A stretch of 64,000 nt of DNA from Aotearoamyces nothofagi. Its lineage: Eukaryota > Ascomycota > Leotiomycetes > Leotiales > Tympanidaceae. The translations under genes were made by a program, and so were the position numbers. Location of the stretch: NCBI GenBank assembly GCA_015345905.1, contig JADDTR010000018.1, forward strand, positions 361-64,360, in the 5' to 3' direction. The notes beneath the pieces are model-generated. The model was not told the DNA's origin and searched no databases. It saw nothing but the letters and a program-made list of their open reading frames with translations. Position 1 is the first letter of the stretch; the number at the start of each line of letters is the position of its first letter. Shown here piece after piece: positions 1 through 10,102 of the stretch.

Positions 1-300
1 CCAGCCCAGCCAGCTGACTAACCCAACCCCCCCTTCTCTCTCACCAGCAGCAGCAAAACGTTCACACATGACCGACTACTACAATCCCAAGACCCTCCTC
101 CCATGCCAGATCCACAACCGTTAACCGTCAACCGTCAACCGTCAAAATGATACATCCAGCCCAGCCAGCTGACTAACCCAACCCCCCCCCCCTTCTCTCT
201 CGCCAGCAGCAGCAGCAGCAGCATAGCGCTAGACCAGACCGGCAAAAAAAAACAGCCCTCGCCCATCTCGCCAGCCAAAGGCCAAAGGCCAAAGTTGTCC
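1..300. repeat. Duplicated C-rich block with short tandem repeats
   Basis: A segment beginning CCAGCCCAGCCAGCTGACTA at position 1 recurs at about 157, each time followed by a C-run, TTCTCTCTC and a CAG-type triplet run. Between them are about four heptamers of the type AACCGTC (118-145). A GGCCAAA heptamer repeats three times near 272-295. No coding signal is visible. The segment lies in the 3' flank of the RGS gene. Confidence 0.7.
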
Positions 301-324
301 TTTCCCGTCGTCACCGTTTTCGAG

Positions 325-635
325 GGTCCTGTTCATACGTACGTCAGACTGGAGTTCTGTTAATACGTCAGGCTGGAGTTCTGTTTATATATCAGGCTGG
401 AGTTCTATTATACGTCAGGCTCGGGGTCCTGTTCATACGTCAGGCTCGGAGTTCTATTCATACGTCAGACCAGAGTCCTGTTCATATATCAGGCTGGGGT
501 TCTGTTTATACGTCAGACTAGAGTTCTGTTCATACGTCAGGCTCGGGGTCCTGTCATACGTCAGGCTGGAGTTCTGTTCATACGTCAGGCTCGGGGTCCT
601 GTTCATACGTCAGACCAGAGTCCTGTCGGCAACAA
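325..635. repeat. Degenerate ~24-bp tandem array with TACGTCAG core
   Basis: About twelve head-to-tail copies of a roughly 24-bp unit, consensus CATACGTCAGGCTGGAGTTC plus TGTT. Copies vary between GGCTGGAGTTC, GGCTCGGGGTC and GACCAGAGTCC, so at least three sub-variants alternate. Each unit carries TACGTCA (reverse complement TGACGTA), which resembles a bZIP/CRE half site. The array ends about 150 bp downstream of the RGS gene stop codon. Whether it is a minisatellite without function or a protein-binding array cannot be decided here. Confidence 0.85.
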
Positions 636-782
636 GGACTCCACGAGACCACGAAACATCAAATCCATGATGGGTACATGCAGAGTAGGCATGATGGGTA
701 CATGCAGGGTAAGATATATCCAATTAAAGTCACATGTCCCGGCGTCAGTGACAAGGTGCTAAATCATTATATAAACAAGGCA

Positions 783-2311
783 TCAGAAGTAATTCCCCTT
801 CGGCAACGCCGCAAATACAACCGTCAGCGGCACTGTCATGATGGCGCTCCAGATGTTCGCTCCGAGTACAATCCTGTCCTGCAGCACCCTCAGCGTCTCG
901 TCCTGCGTCCAGGTCTCTTGATCAAACATCTTCCGTAGCCAGGACTTCTTCCGGTACTCGTCCACCCACCTCTCCTCCTCCCAGCTGTTCTTCGGGCCGA
1001 ACGGGTTTTGCCACGACGAGCTGAACCTTGGGCTCGACCCAGCCACCGTAGTCGCATCTCCGTCCTTATCCTTGTACTCGGAAAATGTGTCGCTGTAGCT
1101 CTCCATCCGTGCCGAGAGCTGCATTGTTCGTGCTCCAGCTGACGAGTCATTAGAGCTGCGCAGTACAGGTTCACCGCCGATCTCAGAATCCGAGTAGCGG
1201 TACTCCCATGGTCGTAGGTTTCGGTTATGTGAATGGTGCATTATAACACAGAGTCCTTTATATGCTGCAACTACTGTGGTAAATCCGATAAACCACAGGA
1301 TAGCCGCAAATATGCGCCACCAGCGGGACTGCTTGCTGAGAGTGAGAACAATGGCAAGGATGAAGCCGCCGATGATTGACTGGGTACCCATGGTTCGAAC
1401 TAAAACGACACGAGGCTTGTTGCCGTTGCAGATGGACCAGCGAATGAAGTTCGGATGGGACTGGCCACGCAGAGTGGCTTCTACAATTGTTAGAGCCGGG
1501 GCGAAGGCGGAGGGGTGCGTTGTGTGTTGGAGAGCATGTAGTATGAGGGCACGGTCGCGGTGGGAAAGATTCAACTCTCGAGGAGACGAAAAGTTGATGT
1601 AATGGCTCTGGACACGATCGCACTCTTCTCGGTTTGGTTGGATGGTAACTTGAGATGTTATTAGTGTGAGTTCCACACGGGAACGAGGTTTGACATACAA
1701 GGTTTCCATTTAAGTTCTGTGGGAGCAGGGATGCTTCCTGTGTGACGAGAACTTGGAGCCATTGATCCTCGAGCAGTCGATCCCCGAGCAGTTGATCCTC
1801 GAGCAGATGTCGAGGTTGATTCTGTGTCGGACCTCGTGCGGGATCCTTCCTGGCCAGCCTGATAGTTCCAAGCCGGTGAGGCTGGAGTCTGGGTAGGTGT
1901 TGTCGGATCCTTATCTTTCACTAGGTTCGGTGGAGCTTCTCTCTGCTCCGGCTTCCATTCCGGAGACAAAGCCTTCTCTGCTGGAGGCAACTCTTCCCAC
2001 CGGCGCACATAGTTCTGATACCAGAGGTAGAATTGCAGGTTTTCGGCGTCGAGCTCAACGTAGACCAGGTAGTCCATAAAGTCATTGAGAGAGCACGGCT
2101 CGAATGGCATCAGCCTGACCTCGTCCTAGCTAGGGGAGATGGTACTTACGGGTAATGGCTTGTCACTGACGACTTCATCAAACGACAACCCCTTGGGAAT
2201 CGCACGATCTGTGCTTCTGGCTCGCTCGACATATCGAGCACAGTCGTCGGGGTTCAGTGGTCCGCGCTGCTGAACATAGTAGTTCGGACGGCGATAGAAG
2301 AGGATAGACAT
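783..2311 (-). CDS. RGS-domain protein with C-terminal transmembrane helices
   Basis: Three exons: 2311-2150, 2098-1699 and 1648-783, 475 aa. The introns are 51 and 50 nt, with GTAAGT and GTATGT donors and CTGAT or CTAAT branch sites. RGS proteins accelerate GTP hydrolysis by heterotrimeric G-alpha subunits. The first half of an RGS fold is visible at about residues 56-91 (CSLNDFMDYLVYVE, ENLQFYLWYQNYVRRW). The second half is at about 188-270, ending in the HPNF segment. A Pro/Ser/Thr/Arg-rich insert with RGSTA repeats separates the halves. Two hydrophobic helices follow at about 277-316 and another near residue 450, so the protein is probably membrane-bound. This layout resembles the Rax1/RgsE-like fungal RGS class; the exact orthology is inference. 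The start is the first in-frame ATG. Confidence 0.85.
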
Positions 2312-3295
2312 GCTGGATGTATTAGACAACGTCTCTCCCTTCCCTGCAGTCGGCTATCAACTTCTCGCCCGTTATCATGCAAGTCGCGGAATGGGCAGCG
2401 TTGGGAGAAGCAGAGTCTTCCAAGGGAAGGGCGGAAGCGCGTCAACGGCAGTAAATACTATATATATACCGACAGCTCTGCGGTGCAAAGAGAGCATAGC
2501 ACAGCTTGGCCGGGACAGGTCGAGGCTGTTGTGGTGTCGGGAGGGGGGAGAGCAGGCCATGTAGAATAGTAGAATAGTAGAATAGCTTGATCTAGGGAGT
2601 CTCTCGACGCCTTCACCGTCTCCACCTGGTGCTGCCTGGGGTTGTATCCCGGCTCATGCCACGCCCACACATGCGCAGAAGCCAAACTAATCTGTCCGTG
2701 AGATGGAGAGAGGGATGGGAGGGGGCCGGCGAGAGCCAGTGGAGAGACGGGGTCGGACTGGCAACGGGCAGGCCCTGGGGGGGAGGCGGATGCGCACAGC
2801 GGGACTTTTGGTGGCAGAGCAGACGACGCAGCAATGGGGGTGGTTGGATGGGCACTTGGTCGCTCGCCAGGTGCCACAGGCCAGGACATGGCCAGCCGGC
2901 GTCGCTCTACCGAGCAGCAGGCAATACAGACGAGGCGAAGGATATAAATGAAATAAATGAAATAAATGATACAGAGCATACGGGGCATCCAGGGCACACC
3001 TCACGCACCCAGCTGCCTGCCTCCAGCACGCATGCGTCTTGCCGGTGTTGTATCTGGCAGCCATTTCGGTTGATATCGACTGATGTGGAGCTGGGGCGCC
3101 AGGGATTTGCAAGAGCCAGGCGCCATACCCCCCCATGCGCTGATCCCTTATGCTAGCAGCGACCTCGGCGACGAGCGACAGCGTAGACAGGGCCCTCTGT
3201 AGGGTCGGTAGGGGGGGGGGAGAGCCCTGTAGGGTCGCGAGGGTCGCGCAGGCATGCACTGCACGGTACTGTGCAGAGCATACGCTCATGCCCTA

Positions 3296-3351
3296 CAGCA
3301 CAGCACAGCACAGCACAGCATAGCATAGCATAGCATAGTATAGCATAGCAT
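3296..3351. repeat. AGCAC/AGCAT pentamer repeat
   Basis: About eleven pentamers. The first half reads AGCAC and the second half AGCAT, with one AGTAT variant. Confidence 0.9.
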
Positions 3352-3656
3352 GCCCAAAGCCCACGCTGGCTCGCTGCAAGCCGTGCCAGCGACGGTACAG
3401 TACACAGGCTCTGTACAGTACAGTAGCAGCTGGGGTTGGCCAGCGACGCCCAGTGCACGCCCACCCAGCCCAGCGCAGCGCAGCACTCTGCTGAAGCCCA
3501 AAGACTCAGCTGAGAAAAAGGCCATGCCGGACGTCCCTCCCCGGGGCTCACGGCGCACACTGGCCGCATGCCCATGCCTCCCTCTGGCTGGCTGGCTGGC
3601 ACGGGACGGCAGGGCAGGGCAGGGCCGGGGAGGGGAGGGGGAGGCAGCAGCGGCGT

Positions 3657-3702
3657 GGCAGGCAGGCAGGCAGGCAGGCACGGCAAGGCACGGCAAGGCA
3701 CC
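3657..3702. repeat. GGCA / GGCAAGGCAC short tandem repeat
   Basis: A run of GGCA tetramers passes into CGGCAAGGCA decamers. Confidence 0.85.
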
Positions 3703-3857
3703 AGGGTCGCTGAGCGGCGCCAGCCATTTGGCGGCCCTCGCTCTCGCGAATCTAGACGCCATCGCCCCCCCGGCCCCCCCCTCCAAATCGGGCGCCGTGC
3801 GGAGACGGACGGGGATGCTGCCTGGCTGCCTGACTGCCTTGCCTGGCTGCCTTGTCT

Positions 3858-3921
3858 GTCCTGTCCTGTCCTGTCCTGTCCTCCCTCTACTGGCTGCCTC
3901 CTGCCGACCGACCGACCGACC
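3858..3921. repeat. GTCCT pentamers followed by GACC tetramers
   Basis: Five GTCCT-type pentamers at 3858-3882, then a separate run of GACC/CGAC tetramers at about 3904-3921. Confidence 0.85.
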
Positions 3922-3974
3922 CGCCAACCTTCCGTGGTATGGAGCAATCGTGCTGTGCCCGAGATGCTGTAGTG

Positions 3975-4053
3975 GGCACTGAGGCACTGAGGCACTGAGG
4001 CACTGAGGCACTGAGGCACTGAGGCACTGAGGCACTGAGGCACTGAGGCACTG
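3975..4053. repeat. GGCACTGA octamer tandem array
   Basis: Nearly perfect head-to-tail GGCACTGA, about ten copies. Confidence 0.95.
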
Positions 4054-4064
4054 CAGCCCAGGGC

Positions 4065-4132
4065 GACTGGACTGGACTGGACTGGACTGGACTGGACTGG
4101 ACTGGACTGGACTGGACTGGACTGGACTGGAC
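4065..4132. repeat. GGACT pentamer tandem array
   Basis: About thirteen perfect copies of GGACT, beginning 12 bp after the GGCACTGA array. Confidence 0.95.
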
Positions 4133-4509
4133 AGGACTGCTAAGGGACTGCTAAGGGACTAAGGTATTAGTATCCTACTGAGGTGCCTACCTTGCCTTAT
4201 CTACTGTACCATCTACTGCCCACTGCCCACTGCCCACTACCCACTGTCTACCCACCACCTACCCTACCTCCTGCAGCAGCAGACACCCCCAAGTACACGC
4301 ACTCTACACCCTGTGCAGGCAGGCACTCGTATTTCAGCATCTGCTCTCTCCAGCTCTCCCTCTCCCTTGCGTCCTCCAGTGCCGTTCGCCGTCCAACCCT
4401 CCCGTGCATCCCACGCCCGGCTCGGCCTTGCATGATAAACACGACAGCAAGAAGGCATGCCTTGCTGTGCATGCCTATCAGATGCATCAATCATTATTGG
4501 AGGCGCCGA

Positions 4510-4512
<3 letters not shown>

Positions 4513-4552
<40 letters not shown>
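4513..4552. repeat. CT dinucleotide microsatellite
   Basis: A run of about twenty CT units with one interruption (TTT). Confidence 0.95.
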
Positions 4553-4553
<1 letters not shown>

Positions 4554-5107
4554 CTGGCCGGCTCGCTCTGCTTCCCTCGTCCCTCGTCTATCTGGCTGCA
4601 GCACCTGGACTGCTGGGTGTCGCATGGCCTAGGAATAGCATGTACTGGATGTGCATCTCTTCCCCCTGTGCCGCTTGATCGCTGTCGTCGGCCTATCACG
4701 AGACTCCAAACCTGGGGGTAGCCGGACATCCGTGGAGGTGCCGTCCGCTCTGGCGGGTCTTTGGATTTCCTGCCGTGCCACTTCGGGAATGCTGCACTAC
4801 AACCGCACATAGCTGAAGCCGTAGCCAGAACCCACGCAGCCAGCTTGGACTGCACGTGCTTATCGCGAGGTCTTCTTGTGTCTTATGCACATTCCAGCCT
4901 TAGCTTGAGCTTAAAGATCGACACGGCGAGACGGGCAAAGATGCCATATGCCAGACGGTCACTGATCATAACGCAACTTCTTCACAAGTGTCATTCCGAA
5001 TGTCTGTCTATGGTGGGGCCGAGGACTATCAACTCTCATAGTCCTAGCGACTTCTATCTTTTGTCTCTGCTTCTCTCTTCGACCAGTGATTTCCCGGCTT
5101 TGCTGGT

Positions 5108-5798
5108 TCACAGCAATGCCCTTCCCAGGGCGACAACAGCAAGCATCACAGTAGGCGAGATATATACATGTGCCGATCTCCATTTCAACTTGGCCATGAG
5201 CACCCCTTCGGCCTTTTGTGCTACTTCTCCTTCCTTTGCTATAGTTGCCGTCGGCGTCGTGGCACCACCTGTGACCATAGTGGTGGTGCTCGTCCCTGTT
5301 CTCGTTCTTCTGATTGTTTTATAACTGTTGCTTTCGGTTGCAGCCTGGTTCAGGACTCCAGGCTGCCGTAGGGCTGAAGATGCAAATGAACGAGTGATGG
5401 TAGAAGTGAATGTAGTGGTGATTGGCGTCGGCACACCGCTACCCACTTGGGGATGGCGATTCTCATGAGCCTCGGATTCTTGACATCTGGCCTTGAGAAA
5501 TCCTTGCCTACCTAATGTCCGGTAATATCCATGTGCGATGAGCACAACACCAATGCATACTCCAAGGATGATACTTAGAGCCAGACTGTAAAGGACGGAG
5601 CGACGAGTGGTTCCACCGTGGATATATGTCGATCGCTTAGAGGGTGAAGGGGGAATGGTATTCTGTGCTGGTGGGGGTGATGATAGTGGAGCCATTGATG
5701 GAGGGATAGTAGGTTAAATAATCTCGAAAAGCAATGAGGATAAGCATGAGAGCAAATGATACCTGGCTAGAACGGTATATGAGACGATTGGGTGCCAT
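5108..5798 (-). CDS. Small single-pass membrane protein, unknown function
   Basis: Proposed two-exon model: 5798-5763 and 5662-5108, giving 196 aa with a 100-nt intron (GTATCA donor, CACAG acceptor). The short basic N-terminus (MAPNRLIYRSSQ) is followed by a single strong hydrophobic segment at about residues 33-54 (SVLYSLALSIILGVCIGVVL), then a Thr/Ser-rich tail. This suggests an N-in membrane protein with an extracellular or lumenal C-terminus. I recognise no family. The first exon is supported only by splice consensus and continuity. Without it the second exon could start at its own ATG at 5695. The gene could also be spurious. Confidence 0.4.
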
Positions 5799-6435
5799 CT
5801 GGTCAATTGAAACCACCACTTCCCGTTCAACTTAAAAGGCAAGATGATGAGAAGCGTAGAGATGGAGTTTAGAATAAAAACGTGCGGCGATCGTCGGGTC
5901 GAATTAAGAGTGCTAGAGTAGAGTAACGAGGTACCTTACCTGATGGTTATTTATCTGAAAATAAAGTAAACACAGAGCCTATACCGTATCCCGACAATGA
6001 GACTGTGAAATGTGGAAGGAGCTCTGTGGCTCCGTATGGAACGGCGAAGCAAGAAGGACATGGCCTGTTCTGATGGATCGGGTACAGTACAAGTACAAAC
6101 CCATCTCTAGGACATGCACAATGGGCAGGCAGGCGATTGGCATGCCAATGTACTCACTGCATGCTCTGATAAGCAGAGTATACACGGATTTCTAACGAGA
6201 AAAGCTTTCACGTCCGTCGGATCTGACCATACTCGCGAGGCTATTCATCTACACGGATAGAAATGCAAGCCTACTCATGATTCGCCGCCTCGCTACGAGG
6301 CTGGCGACGCTCGGACCATGCCGTCAGGGTCAACCTCCATCCATCGGGGAGGGACGACGATGCCCGCCGAAAGAAGCATCTGGCTGCCGCCGCCGTCTCT
6401 TCATGCCCGGTTTCCAGCCCGTAGAACTCCAGAGC
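5799..6435. other. Divergent intergenic region
   Basis: About 640 bp between the small membrane protein (leftward) and the inositol-type transporter (rightward), presumably holding both promoters. No further gene or clear repeat is seen. Confidence 0.5.
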
Positions 6436-8199
6436 ATGGCGGATCCAGCACACGAGCCCCTGATGGGCAATGCGCGAGAGGGCGGTGTGGGGAGCGAAGA
6501 GAGAGCCGTGGCGCATGCGGATTCTAGCAGTGCTTCGAGTCTTCTGGAGCAGAGCCTCACTGGGCCCGGGCTGTTTGTATGGCTGCTGACGTTCTCTGCT
6601 GGGATCAGCGGGCTGCTGTTTGGCTGTATGCATCCCCTTGCGGCGGTCTGTCGTTGGTTGCTGACACTTCCGGCTCTTAGACGACACGGGTGTTATCTCT
6701 GCAACGCTCGTCTCGATCGGCAGCTCTCTCTCCAACCACCCACTGTCGACTCTTGACAAGTCGGTAATAACGGCGTCTACATCGCTCTTTGCGCTCCTCA
6801 TATCTCCCGTCAGCGGCCTCCTCGCGGACTCTCTGGGTCGGAAGAGAGTCATCCTCTTCGCCGACCTCCTCTTTATCCTCGGCTCGGCGATACAGGCATG
6901 CACGAGCTCCGTCCTAGGGATGATATTTGGTCGTTCAATCATAGGCCTAGCTGTAGGTGCTGCGAGCTTCGTCACGCCGCTCTATATCGCTGAATTAGCA
7001 CCGGCGAAGTTCAGGGGGCGGCTGGTGACCATGTCCATACTTTTTGTGACGCTTGGACAGGTTGTGGCATACCTCATTGGGTGGGGCTTTGCAGAGCGTG
7101 GAGGCGAGGGCGGATGGAGATGGATGGTAGGATTGGGTGCTGTCCCAGCAGGAATCCAATGCTTTGTGATGGTTTTAATGCCAGAGTCTCCTCGGTGGCT
7201 GGTCAAGGTCGGGCGGAGAGAGGAGGCCCGCTCGGTGCTGCAGAGTGTGTTCGGGGTCGGATCGGATATGCAGAAGGTCGCTCAGGCCGTGGTGAAAGGG
7301 ATCGAGCACGAGGTACGCGAAGAGGAGGAGGCGAAACGGGGTCGGATGGCACAGCGGCCAACGAGCATCGACACTCCTTGCCTTCCGGGTTTGAGCGACA
7401 GCTGGTCGGAGCTTCTTTGTGTTCCTGGCAATCGCAGAGCCTTGGTCATAGCATGCCTGTTGCAGGGCCTCCAGCAACTGTGCGGCTTCGTGAGTGCCTA
7501 CTACCCCCGTCCACGCTCCCCTCTAGCAGGCACTAACACCCGCAGAACTCCCTCATGTATTTCTCCGCCACGCTCTTCTCCCTGATTGGCTTCTCGACTC
7601 CTACTCTCACGTCTCTTTCAGTGGCCATCACCAACCTCTTCTTCACCATTCTTTCCCTCTTCGTCATCGACCGCCTTGGACGTCGGCGGATCCTGCTGCT
7701 CTCTGTTCCCGTCATGGTTTTTGCTCTGCTTGCCTGCGCTGCTTCGTTTACGAATATCACTCTTCCCAGCGACACGAACAGCGCGAGGCCATCCGATAGT
7801 ACGCCATCAACCGGCGAGCCATCACTTTCGGACCGTGCTTCTCCGATATTCGTCCTTGGCTCTATCATCCTTTACGTCGCCGCCTACGCGTTGGGGCTTG
7901 GGAACGTGCCGTGGCAGCAGAGCGAGCTATTTCCTCTCTCGGTCCGCAGTCTTGGCTCCAGCTTATCCACGGCTACAAACTGGGGATCAAACTTCATCGT
8001 AGGCATCAGCTTCTTGCCGATGCTGGACTTCCTGAGCCCGACCTGGACGTTTGTGGTATATGCGGCTGTGTGTCTGCTTGGCTGGTTTGCGATTTGGTTC
8101 ATTTATCCAGAGACCAACGGCCTGAGCCTTGAGGAAACAGGAGAACTCCTGAAGCATGGCTGGGGTGTCAGTAAACGCTCAAGGAACACGGGACCGTGA
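6436..8199 (+). CDS. MFS myo-inositol / sugar transporter
   Basis: Three exons: 6436-6625, 6681-7489 and 7546-8199, 550 aa. Introns are 55 and 56 nt with GTATGC and GTGAGT donors. This is a 12-TM sugar porter of the plasma membrane, expected to import a sugar or polyol with protons. Family motifs: GYDTGVIS spanning the first splice junction, GRSIIGLAVG, the PLYIAELAPAKFRGR segment, PESPRWLV, QGLQQLCGFNSLMYF spanning the second junction, and PETNGLSLEE at the end. The GYDTGVIS, QLCGFNSLMYFSA and PETNG combination points to the fungal ITR (myo-inositol) subgroup rather than hexose transporters. Substrate is inference. The start MADPAHEPLMG is chosen because it gives a normal cytosolic N-terminus; the frame is open further upstream. 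Confidence 0.9.
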
Positions 8200-8776
8200 C
8201 CAGTTACCTGGATCATTGGCTTCGAGTCCAGCTTGTATAGCTGCGGGGCGAGGGTTTCGTGTATCTAGATACACACGATGATTTGAAGATCAACATGAAA
8301 TGCTAGGTAGTTGTTGTTAGCCCTGCAGCCAATGCACGTTATGGCAAAATATTCATAAAGGAGCTCGTGTATTGAATCTCGCTAAGAATGGGGGGGTGTG
8401 CCTTTTCATGGCCATGTCACAGGTCTTTGACCGCCTACAACACCTCCTTCATTTTGGTTCACGACTACAGATTTGGGAAAACATAGTAAGTGCATCTTCC
8501 TCTGCTACTGTGACCCCCACTTGATCATTTTCTAAGCCGCTGGTGAGCGATGGCATAACGAACTCTACCACTTCACTAAAATGGGATGGCAACCTACCTT
8601 TACAACTACATGCCCAGGCGGCTCCACTTGTGAGAAGTTGGGATTTTGGCTCTACAAGTGCTGTATACTCGATTGCAGCTTCCTTCATAGTCTCAAGATT
8701 CTTGCACACCGCAACTCCTCTGTTTACATGTACATCTACTGATGTGAAACCCTCTAGCAATCTACATGCCCACAGT
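8200..8776. other. Intergenic region with an unassigned reverse-strand ORF
   Basis: About 580 bp between two same-direction genes. A 112-codon open frame on the minus strand (8449-8787) has non-repetitive composition but no recognisable family, and it overlaps the start of the next gene. The rest shows nothing clear. Confidence 0.4.
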
Positions 8777-9859
8777 ATGCCTACCAAGTATGCTCCAGGC
8801 CTGCCTCGTATAACCGTCCTCGAACCGGGTACTCCCAGGGGGGATTACATCTTGGAGGACGATGGCTACGTGAAGGCGTACCACCCCGGGACCACGATCG
8901 TAGGTTTCCTGCTCTCCTTTTTTCTTTTTGGTTCCCAAAGCTTCCTGCTGATCATCCACTACAGGTGACGTATGACTACTTCATCGAGAAGATCGAGAGG
9001 TTCATGCCGGTCTTCGACGACGTTCCGACACCGCGCCGCGCTGCTAGCGATTTCCTGTACATGATCTACCTGGCACTGTGCACCGGCAGCCTCAAGGTCA
9101 GAGTCGAGCTCGCCAACGCCTTTGTCGCCGATACCAGCATCGTTGCCTGGGACAAGTCTGGCCAGTCTCGCGATGAAGAGGTATGTCCCGAGAGCCCCCG
9201 CACACCCACGTGTCGATCATCACCAGCGCGACTCTAACCCTCTACAGCATCTGCAGAACGTCCTCGACGTCGACCTGGAGGTCTTCACCCGCGCGGTCAA
9301 CTGGGCCTACGAGCAAATGTTCTCGTCCCACGGCGAGCTCCCCGTCCTCTACCACATCATCCCCACGACGACGCACCACGTCCTCCTCTCGGCCGCCCGC
9401 GACCACGCCACGGAGTTCTTCAACGCCCTCCACGCCAGCGTCGGCGCGCGCGCCGCGCCCATGCAGGACCGGCTGCTCTACGACATCTTCGCGACGCTCT
9501 TCGACGAGTACTACCCCATCATCAGCCTCTACGGGCGGCGCGTGCGCGGGCTGCAGCTGCCCCACGGCGCCTGCTGCCCCGCCGCGCACGGGGGCGGGGA
9601 CGCGCGCCGCGCCCGCGTCCGCGACCTGACGCGCGCCCTCGCCGAGTGCCGCCTGCTGCGCCGCGACTGCTTCGGCCCCGACACCCTGGCCCGCGAGGTC
9701 GCCGACACGGGCGAGGCCGTCCGCGACAGGGACTACGCCCTGCTGCCCACTGCCGCCGACCGCAGGAGGATCAGGAGGGACATCCTCAACGAGGCTGCCG
9801 CCGGAGAGGGCGCCGGTGCGGGGGAAGGGGAGGGCGACGGCGCGGGAGGGGGCGCCTGA
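8777..9859 (+). CDS. Hypothetical protein, no recognised domain
   Basis: Three exons: 8777-8899, 8965-9180 and 9248-9859, 316 aa. Introns are 65 and 67 nt, with GTAGGT and GTATGT donors and CTACAG acceptors. I do not recognise the family. The sequence looks soluble and mostly helical, without a signal peptide or membrane helix. Residues 40-250 have balanced composition (DYFIEKIERFMPVFDDVP; HHVLLSAARDHATEFFNAL; YDIFATLFDEYYPIISLY). The C-terminus is Arg/Ala/Gly-rich. Exon 3 is strikingly GC-rich compared with exons 1 and 2. It converges with the acyl-CoA oxidase gene 243 bp downstream. The two splices and sustained open frames support a real gene. Confidence 0.65.
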
Positions 9860-10102
9860 GCAGTGCCGGCAGCACGCGTGCTGGCTAGCCCGTCGAGGAG
9901 AGAGCGTCGGAGGCGGGGATGTCAAGGGAGGGGATAACAGGTTCGCACGGACTAGCTAGTTAAGCCGCTCGATTAGAGGAATTGCCAGCATGACAGCTTG
10001 ACAGCTTTCAGTGATGACTGGCGCGTGAAATGTGCTTCATGTTCAATGCTATGTATGTACGGGCCTCTCTAGGATCTAAATGACAGCCGCCGCCGCCGCC
10101 GC

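Larger units (their letters stand above)
2312..5107. other. Gene-free low-complexity region
   Basis: About 2.8 kb with no supportable gene. Open frames on both strands run through tandem repeats and have biased, repetitive translations. The stretch at 2600-4180 is GC-rich and built from short tandem words listed separately. The stretch at 4180-5100 is mixed sequence with a CT run. The first 150 bp or so next to 2312 should hold the RGS promoter. Confidence 0.7.

Noticed and set aside
3153-4043. Long open frames of 200-300 codons on both strands
   Set aside because: They run through tandem 5-mer, 4-mer and 8-mer repeats that are free of stops in several frames. Their translations are simple repeats.
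6271-6975. 234-codon minus-strand frame
   Set aside because: It is the antisense shadow of the inositol-type transporter's conserved coding sequence and lacks any family motif.
9242-9925. 227-codon minus-strand frame, and a 148-codon plus-strand frame from 9183
   Set aside because: Shadows of the GC-rich exon 3 of the orphan gene. High GC lengthens open frames on all strands. Compositions are Val/Gly/Glu- or Ser/Thr/Arg-biased.
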